A stretch of 64,000 nucleotides of DNA from Oscillospiraceae bacterium (GTDB taxonomy: Bacteria; Bacillota; Clostridia; Oscillospirales; Ruminococcaceae), in the NCBI GenBank assembly GCA_021201235.1, contig JAJQFI010000027.1, forward strand, positions 62,001-126,000, read 5' to 3'. Below the pieces are notes generated by a model. The model saw nothing but the letters and a program-made list of their open reading frames with translations. It made no database searches and was not told where the DNA came from. Shown here piece by piece: positions 59,511 through 64,000 of this stretch. Position 1 is the first letter of the stretch, and each line of letters begins with the position of its first letter. The translations under genes were made by a program, and so were the position numbers.

Positions 59511-60056
59511 ATGGATGATATGCAAACCGTATCTGTTGCACGGCAACTTGTCCACAAATACAAGATACGAAATCCTGAAGAAATTGCTGAAGCTCTTGGT
59601 ATTCAGATAATGAGGGTGTTCGATTTCAAACGTCAGAAGGGCACTTTCAAGCTCATACTTAACGTTCCATTTATCTTCGTGAACGGCAATCTCTCCAACC
59701 AAATGCAACGAATGGTCATTGCTCATGAGTTGGGGCACGCCATTCTTCACAGAGATATTTGTTTGGAAACCGGTGGAATGTTGGAGTTTGAACTATTCGA
59801 CATGGTAAACCACACGGAATACGATGCCAATGTATTTTAAGCCACCCTACTCATTGACGAAAAAGAGTTCCTGGGCTACCTGCAAGAAGGGTACGACCTT
59901 GTCGCCGTCGCTAAACTGATGGATGTCAACGTGAATCTTTTGCTGTTAAAGTCGGAGCTGATGAACAAGGAAAATTCTGAGTACAACTTCAATTTACCTT
60001 ACGTTCCTCGCAGAGATTTTCTCGGAAAGATTGAAGATAATGCAGGAGAGTTATAA
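59511..60056 (+). pseudogene. ImmA-like metallopeptidase with premature stop
   Basis: From 59511 the protein has the zinc motif MVIAHELGHAILHRD (about residue 75) of ImmA/IrrE peptidases and reads to EYDANVF, then TAA at 59838-59840. The same frame continues ATLLIDEKEFLGYLQEGYDL, then VAKLMDVNVNLLLLKSELM and YNFNLPYVPRRDFLGKIED to TAA at 60056, which is the normal C-terminal part. So a nonsense codon cuts the protein in two. The N-terminal 109 residues keep the HELGH motif, but lose the helices that follow. Confidence 0.8.
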
Positions 60057-60121
60057 CCACAGTCAAATTTTTAACTGCTTAACAGCGCACAATTAATTAT
60101 TACAAAGGAGGCAACACTATA

Positions 60122-60655
60122 ATGACATACTACAAAGCATTCGACCCTGACTTCCGTGATGAATGTGACATTCAATATGCTATTGGAAAGGAAACAATAG
60201 TAGAGAATCCTTATCAGCCAGATTTCATTTACGCTTGGGGAAGATGTGACACCAAACTTGAGGCTTGTGTTCGTGACTTGCCTATGCTCATGGGATACTG
60301 TAGATTTGATGCCAAGCCACACATATGTGAAGTAGAACCCAACGGCAAAATGGTTCAGAGGGATGATATAGTTATGCGAAAGCAAATTTCTTATTACTTA
60401 ACCAATCGGATTACTGTTACCCGTGAGTTGACTGTTGATGAGACAATGCAACGCCTTTGGGATGAAGGAGCTAACTTTAACTCTTTTATAACTGCTCATG
60501 CACCTTTTGAGGAGCTTATGAAGCTTAAGGAGCATTTTAACAATATTGATACTGTAAGAAGGATACTCAGTCTTCCATATCTGACTGATAAACAGTTCAG
60601 AGAATTGCTTCCCCAAAAATATCACAAGTACATAGACGATTGGTACTGGATTTAA
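60122..60655 (+). CDS. Unknown protein of element B
   Basis: 177 residues, no membrane helix. MTYYKAFDPDFRDECDIQYAIG at the start and LLPQKYHKYIDDWYWI at the end. A central part (FIYAWGRCDTKLEACVRDLPMLM) is Cys-containing. Not recognised. Strong AAGGAGG ribosome site. It lies upstream of the polymerase operon and might belong to an SOS-type cargo. Confidence 0.75.
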   Translation: MTYYKAFDPDFRDECDIQYAIGKETIVENPYQPDFIYAWGRCDTKLEACVRDLPMLMGYCRFDAKPHICEVEPNGKMVQRDDIVMRKQISYYLTNRITVTRELTVDETMQRLWDEGANFNSFITAHAPFEELMKLKEHFNNIDTVRRILSLPYLTDKQFRELLPQKYHKYIDDWYWI

Positions 60656-60699
60656 ACTCACCATTTGATACGCCATCACTATAAAAGGAGGTGACTGGC

Positions 60700-60993
60700 A
60701 TGAACGCAACTGCAAGAGCATTGCATCCTATAAAAGAAAAAGTTTATGTGTCGGTCACTTCGGAAATTGATACGACGGGGTTCATGCACCCGAAAGCTGT
60801 CGAGTGGACGAACGGGCGGATGTACAAAATTGACGAGGTTCGGGATTTCCGTCCGGCTGATACCGTCGGATTCGGATTCCCCGGCGACTGCTACACTGTG
60901 GTCATCAAAGGCGAAGAAAAACGGTTATTCTTTGAACACGCACAGTTTCCACCACGGTTAGGACGATGGTTTGTTGAGGTTATTGCGAGCTAA
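60700..60993 (+). CDS. Small unknown protein upstream of the Y-family polymerase
   Basis: 97 residues, beta-rich (KEKVYVSVTSEIDTTGFMHPKAVEW, then YKIDEVRDFRPADTVGFGFPGDCYTV). Start is the ATG after AAGGAGGTG. Ends 23 bases before the polymerase start, so probably cotranscribed. Comparable small genes precede polymerase genes in many Clostridial mobile elements; function unknown. Confidence 0.75.
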   Translation: MNATARALHPIKEKVYVSVTSEIDTTGFMHPKAVEWTNGRMYKIDEVRDFRPADTVGFGFPGDCYTVVIKGEEKRLFFEHAQFPPRLGRWFVEVIAS

Positions 60994-61016
60994 AATACTT
61001 GAAGGGAGAATCAACG

Positions 61017-62462
61017 ATGGATAAGCAACGCACATATTTTGCTATAGACCTGAAATCGTTTTATGCCAGTTGCGAGTGCGCGGACAGGCATCTCGATCCA
61101 CTCACGACCAATCTCGTGGTTGCAGACCAAAGCCGTACAGAGAAAACTATCTGCTTGGCGGTCTCCCCTTCTCTCAAGGCTTACGGAATTCCGGGCAGGG
61201 CAAGGCTCTTTGAAGTCGTGCAGAAAGTGCAAGAAGTAAATGCGGGGCGGCTTCGCAAAGCTCCCGGACACAGGTTTACAACGGAGTGTTTTGATTCAAT
61301 AGGTCTCTCGGAAGACCCAAATCTTAAATTATCCTACATCGTCGCTCCGCCTCGCATGGCAAGATACGTTGAAGTTTCGGCGCAGATTTATTCAATCTAC
61401 TTGAAATACATCGCGCCGGAGGATATTTTTGCGTATTCTATTGATGAAGTCTTTATTGATGCCACCGATTACTTGCACGCCTACGGTATGACTGCTCACG
61501 AGTTGTGCATGACTCTTATTCGTGAAGTTCTTTATGCGACGGGAATCACTGCCACCGGCGGAATCGGCACAAATATGTACCTTGCGAAGATTGCAATGGA
61601 CATCGTGGCGAAGCACGTTCCTGCCGACAAGGATGGAGTGAGAATTGCGGAGCTTGACGAACGTTCTTATCGTGAGAAATTATGGAATCATACTCCTCTT
61701 ACCGACTTCTGGAGAATTGGTGCGGGCACTGCGAGGAAGCTCGAAAAGCGTTATATCTTCACTATGGGTCAACTGGCGTTTGCGTCAACCTATGACCAAG
61801 AGTGGTTCTACAAAGAATTTGGCATTGATGCCGAGATACTAATCGACCACGCTTGGGGAGTCGAACCAACGACAATGGAACTGGTGAAGTCCTACAAAGC
61901 GGATACGAACAGTCTTTCCGAAGGGCAGGTTCTCTCTGAACCATATCCATATGAAAAAGCAAGAATCATTGTGCACGAGATGACCGACAGTCTGATGTTG
62001 CAGTTGACCACGAAGGGGTTAGTTTCCGACTCGTTCACGCTCGACATCGGGTATGACAGAGAGAATTGCGACAAGGGCAACTATTCTGGCAACACGAAGA
62101 CTGACCACTATGGGCGAACAGTTCCTAAGCCTGCTCACGGAAGCACACGAATTGATAGTCCAACAAACATAGGCAGTCAACTCCAAAAAGCTATTGTGGG
62201 GCTGTTTGACAGGATTGTTGACAGAAATTTGACTGTGAGGAGAATTACCGTCACTGCGAATAGAGTCGTGCAGGATGGAGGTGTCGCACAAATGAATATG
62301 TTCACCGACACCGAAAAGCTTGAAAAAGAAAAAAGCCTGCAAAACGCCATTGTTGGCATCAAGCAGAGGTTTGGAAAGAATGCTGTTCTCAAGGGTACAA
62401 ATTTCCTTGAGGGTGCGACAATGAGAGAACGAAACGGGCAGATTGGTGGGCATAAAGCCTGA
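61017..62462 (+). CDS. Y-family DNA polymerase (DinB/UmuC type)
   Basis: 481 residues. Palm motif YFAIDLKSFYASCECADRH (metal Asp and steric-gate region, about 7-25), FAYSIDEVFIDATDYL with the SIDE acidic pair (about 138-153), HhH region IGTNMYLAKIAMDIVAKH and a little-finger domain. It synthesises DNA across lesions. Start is the ATG after GAAGGGAG. It is followed by a YolD-like gene, the usual pair on Firmicute mobile elements. Confidence 0.93.
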   Translation: MDKQRTYFAIDLKSFYASCECADRHLDPLTTNLVVADQSRTEKTICLAVSPSLKAYGIPGRARLFEVVQKVQEVNAGRLRKAPGHRFTTECFDSIGLSEDPNLKLSYIVAPPRMARYVEVSAQIYSIYLKYIAPEDIFAYSIDEVFIDATDYLHAYGMTAHELCMTLIREVLYATGITATGGIGTNMYLAKIAMDIVAKHVPADKDGVRIAELDERSYREKLWNHTPLTDFWRIGAGTARKLEKRYIFTMGQLAFASTYDQEWFYKEFGIDAEILIDHAWGVEPTTMELVKSYKADTNSLSEGQVLSEPYPYEKARIIVHEMTDSLMLQLTTKGLVSDSFTLDIGYDRENCDKGNYSGNTKTDHYGRTVPKPAHGSTRIDSPTNIGSQLQKAIVGLFDRIVDRNLTVRRITVTANRVVQDGGVAQMNMFTDTEKLEKEKSLQNAIVGIKQRFGKNAVLKGTNFLEGATMRERNGQIGGHKA

Positions 62463-62480
62463 GATAAAGAGGTGCGAATT

Positions 62481-63038
62481 GTGGACAAAAATGACAACTT
62501 TGATGAGATCATAGATATGGAAAGACCCTGGACGGAAGAGACACTGAAAAAGCATCCGAAGATGTCGCCGCAAGACAGGGCGAAGATATTTGCGCCTTTT
62601 GCTGCTCTTAGAGGACATTCTGAGAGACTTGGTGAGGAAGATGTAAAAATGTTGCGGAGTGAACGGATGGAGTTGTCTGAGGATGAGGCCGCAATGCTCT
62701 CCGATAAATTACTGCAGGTCAAAAAAGGCATGACGATAACTGTGGTCTACTTCCAACCGGACAGCGAGAACGGAGATATCGGATATAATGTGACTGCTAC
62801 CGGCACTGTAAGCAATATTGATCCAGTCTATAGAATTCTGAAAATTGACACAGGTCGGACGAATGAAAAAGGATCTGTGGACGAGGTTATAAAGTTTGAT
62901 GATCTGCTGGATGTGAGCGGTTCGGAGATAGTAGATATAGATAAATATCTGGGGACTGAAGATTTCCCGGATGAATACGGCGAATACGGCGAATACGGCG
63001 AATACAGCGAAAACAGCGAATACCCCAAACACGAATAA
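62481..63038 (+). CDS. YolD-like protein
   Basis: 185 residues. YolD core: PWTEETLKKHPKMSPQDRAKIFAPFAALRGHSE, then ELSEDEAAMLSDKLLQVKKGMTITVVYF and VIKFDDLLDVSG. YolD proteins go with UmuC-type polymerases and may act like UmuD. The C terminus has tandem EYG repeats from a 9-base DNA repeat. Start is the GTG eight bases after AGAGG; another GTG three codons upstream is possible. Confidence 0.87.
   Translation: MDKNDNFDEIIDMERPWTEETLKKHPKMSPQDRAKIFAPFAALRGHSERLGEEDVKMLRSERMELSEDEAAMLSDKLLQVKKGMTITVVYFQPDSENGDIGYNVTATGTVSNIDPVYRILKIDTGRTNEKGSVDEVIKFDDLLDVSGSEIVDIDKYLGTEDFPDEYGEYGEYGEYSENSEYPKHE
62973..63023 (+). repeat. 9-bp tandem repeat in the yolD 3' end
   Basis: GAATACGGC repeats three times exactly and then twice with changes. 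It encodes the EYGEYGEYSENSEY end and could expand or contract in frame. Confidence 0.8.
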
Positions 63039-63092
63039 CCCCCTTGCCCAGGAAGACAACCACAGTCATCCCAAGCAGGGGTTATTTTCAGT
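63038..63092 (+). terminator. Terminator after the polymerase-yolD operon
   Basis: AATAACCCCCTTG pairs with CAAGCAGGGGTTATT with one bulge over a loop of about 27 bases, followed by TTTC. Confidence 0.72.
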
Positions 63093-63158
63093 AAGCTATA
63101 TGAACTTCTCATATTTCAGGCTATCAGCTCCGAATAGTGCATTCGTGCTATAGCTTAC
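63091..63158. repeat. Inverted repeat at the right end of the mobile region
   Basis: GTAAGCTATA (63091-63100) and TATAGCTTAC (63149-63158) match perfectly around a 48-base spacer. It lies between the last element gene and the chromosomal SDR gene; possibly an end site or an old insertion footprint. Confidence 0.5.
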
Positions 63159-63210
63159 CATAGAAGTTTTGCACATATCCAGCAGGGTCAGCTTGGTTCG
63201 AAAAAAACGC

Positions 63211-64000
63211 CTAATCCAAGTAGTGAAGTCCAGTTAATGTTTCAGAAGCTTCCCACAGCTTTTTTGCTGTATCCAGATTATGCGACGCTTTATTGGATTT
63301 GACCACATCAGGCATCCTGCCCTTGGATGGTCCGAAGTATTCGCCTCCTCTGACAGTTTTATCTGTAGCCGCGCGAATCAACGGCATTGCATCATAGATG
63401 GTAGGCTTCAGAAAGCTTGCCACAAACGTCAGGAATCCTTTAGTGAAAGCGTTATTCGCCTGAGCCGGCATGATGTTTGTCTGTGCTATTCCGGGATGTG
63501 CAGCAAGTGAGATTGTAGACTTGCCTGTGCGTGTAAGACGCCGTTGCATTTCATACGCAAACAAAAGCATTTCCATTTTGGAGCGTCCGTATGCTCTCCA
63601 TTTGCCGAAGCCCTTTTTATTTTTATAGTACAGATTATCAAAATCTATCTTGTTTCCGAAAAAGTATGCAAGACTGCTGACACTGACAACTCTTGCGCCA
63701 GGAGTTGCCTCCAACAGGTCGAATAATCTTCCTGTCAGAGCAAAGTGACCGAGATAGTTCGTTGCAAAGTGATTTTCAAAGCCATCAACGGTTTCAGAAT
63801 ACGGCGCAGCCATAATTTCCGCATTATTGACGAGAACATCGAGGCGACTGTATTTCTGCTTGAATTGATCTGCAAAATCCGCAACACTTTTTTGGCTGGC
63901 AAGGTCTAAGTGCATAGCATCCAAATCCGCATCCGGAACATCGTCCCGAATCTTTTGCATGGCGGCATCCGCCTTTTTCGGATTACGGCAGGCCATCACA
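63211..64000 (-). CDS. Short-chain dehydrogenase/reductase, N terminus beyond the window
   Basis: At least 263 residues, cut at the right edge. Rossmann-type SDR: DLDAMHLDLASQKSV, LVNNAEIMAAPY (NNAG equivalent), VVSVSSLAYFF with the catalytic Ser, and YGRSKMEMLLFAYE with YxxxK. The TGxxxGxG cofactor loop lies outside the window. The WRAYGRSK arrangement resembles retinol-dehydrogenase-like SDRs; substrate unknown. It lies outside the mobile region proper. Confidence 0.88.
   Translation of the reverse strand, partial: VMACRNPKKADAAMQKIRDDVPDADLDAMHLDLASQKSVADFADQFKQKYSRLDVLVNNAEIMAAPYSETVDGFENHFATNYLGHFALTGRLFDLLEATPGARVVSVSSLAYFFGNKIDFDNLYYKNKKGFGKWRAYGRSKMEMLLFAYEMQRRLTRTGKSTISLAAHPGIAQTNIMPAQANNAFTKGFLTFVASFLKPTIYDAMPLIRAATDKTVRGGEYFGPSKGRMPDVVKSNKASHNLDTAKKLWEASETLTGLHYLD

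Overview
The window looks like chromosome of an endospore-forming Firmicute of the class Clostridia, probably a gut or rumen Oscillospiraceae/Ruminococcaceae-type organism. The evidence is sporulation genes (spoIIR, cwlD, a SPOCS/LysM coat-type protein, spoIVA), clostridial core genes (mreB, recD2, comFC, radA, clpC, folT, pfkA, rplM-rpsI), NADP-type gdhA, Rnf-type membrane subunits, strong GGAGG ribosome binding sites and the standard code with TGA as stop. This assignment is inference from gene content; no 16S gene is present.

Layout. 1-5.5 kb: a minus-strand run of addB (cut by the edge), spoIIR, an MreB-family gene, comFC, recD2 and two small genes. 5.6-8.4 kb: a plus-strand membrane protein, cwlD and radA. 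8.4-16 kb: clpC, a 40-residue Cys-rich membrane peptide, a THF-riboswitch-controlled folT, pfkA and a PASTA protein whose kinase domain has lost its catalytic residues. 16-28 kb: cardiolipin synthase, acetyltransferases, an ABC exporter, gdhA, dtd, small membrane proteins, a SPOCS/LysM protein and spoIVA. 28-32.6 kb: a minus-strand operon rpe-rnfD-rnfE-rnfA-DUF4015, a membrane-only piece of an Rnf complex. 32.6-34.5 kb: about 1.9 kb with only one protein gene (DUF1292) but three candidate noncoding RNA units, one about 0.7 kb long with a perfect consensus promoter and a terminator. 34.5-41 kb: an operon pepF-glcK-ruvX-GNAT-ECF S component, a membrane HTH protein, and rplM-rpsI.

41-45.9 kb is accessory chromosome under decay: a HAD/YjbR deletion scar, an MNT-HEPN toxin-antitoxin-like pair, several GNAT genes (one frameshifted), a truncated peptidase-E-like gene between direct repeats, and tRNA-Pro(GGG).

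45.9-63.1 kb is mobile DNA, apparently two pieces. Piece A (about 45.9-51.9 kb) has an XRE regulator, a RecA-like ATPase, a catalytically degraded serine-recombinase-like protein, an active-looking large serine recombinase and two unknown proteins, plus iteron-like repeats. Piece B (about 53.1-63.1 kb) is a conjugative-element remnant: a RepA_N fragment fused by deletion to a TndX-like serine recombinase, a chain of tiny membrane and Cys-rich proteins, a sigma-region-4 protein, XRE regulators, an ImmR/ImmA-like pair with a nonsense codon in immA, and a Y-family polymerase with YolD. No relaxase or type IV secretion gene is present, so it should not be self-transmissible. An Rpn-family nuclease gene sits between the pieces, flanked by 65-bp direct repeats. 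A short-chain dehydrogenase runs off the right edge.

Several genes carry single-base frameshifts or nonsense codons (ABC exporter, two GNATs, an FN3 protein, immA). Either local gene decay or assembly error could cause this, and the sequence alone cannot separate them.
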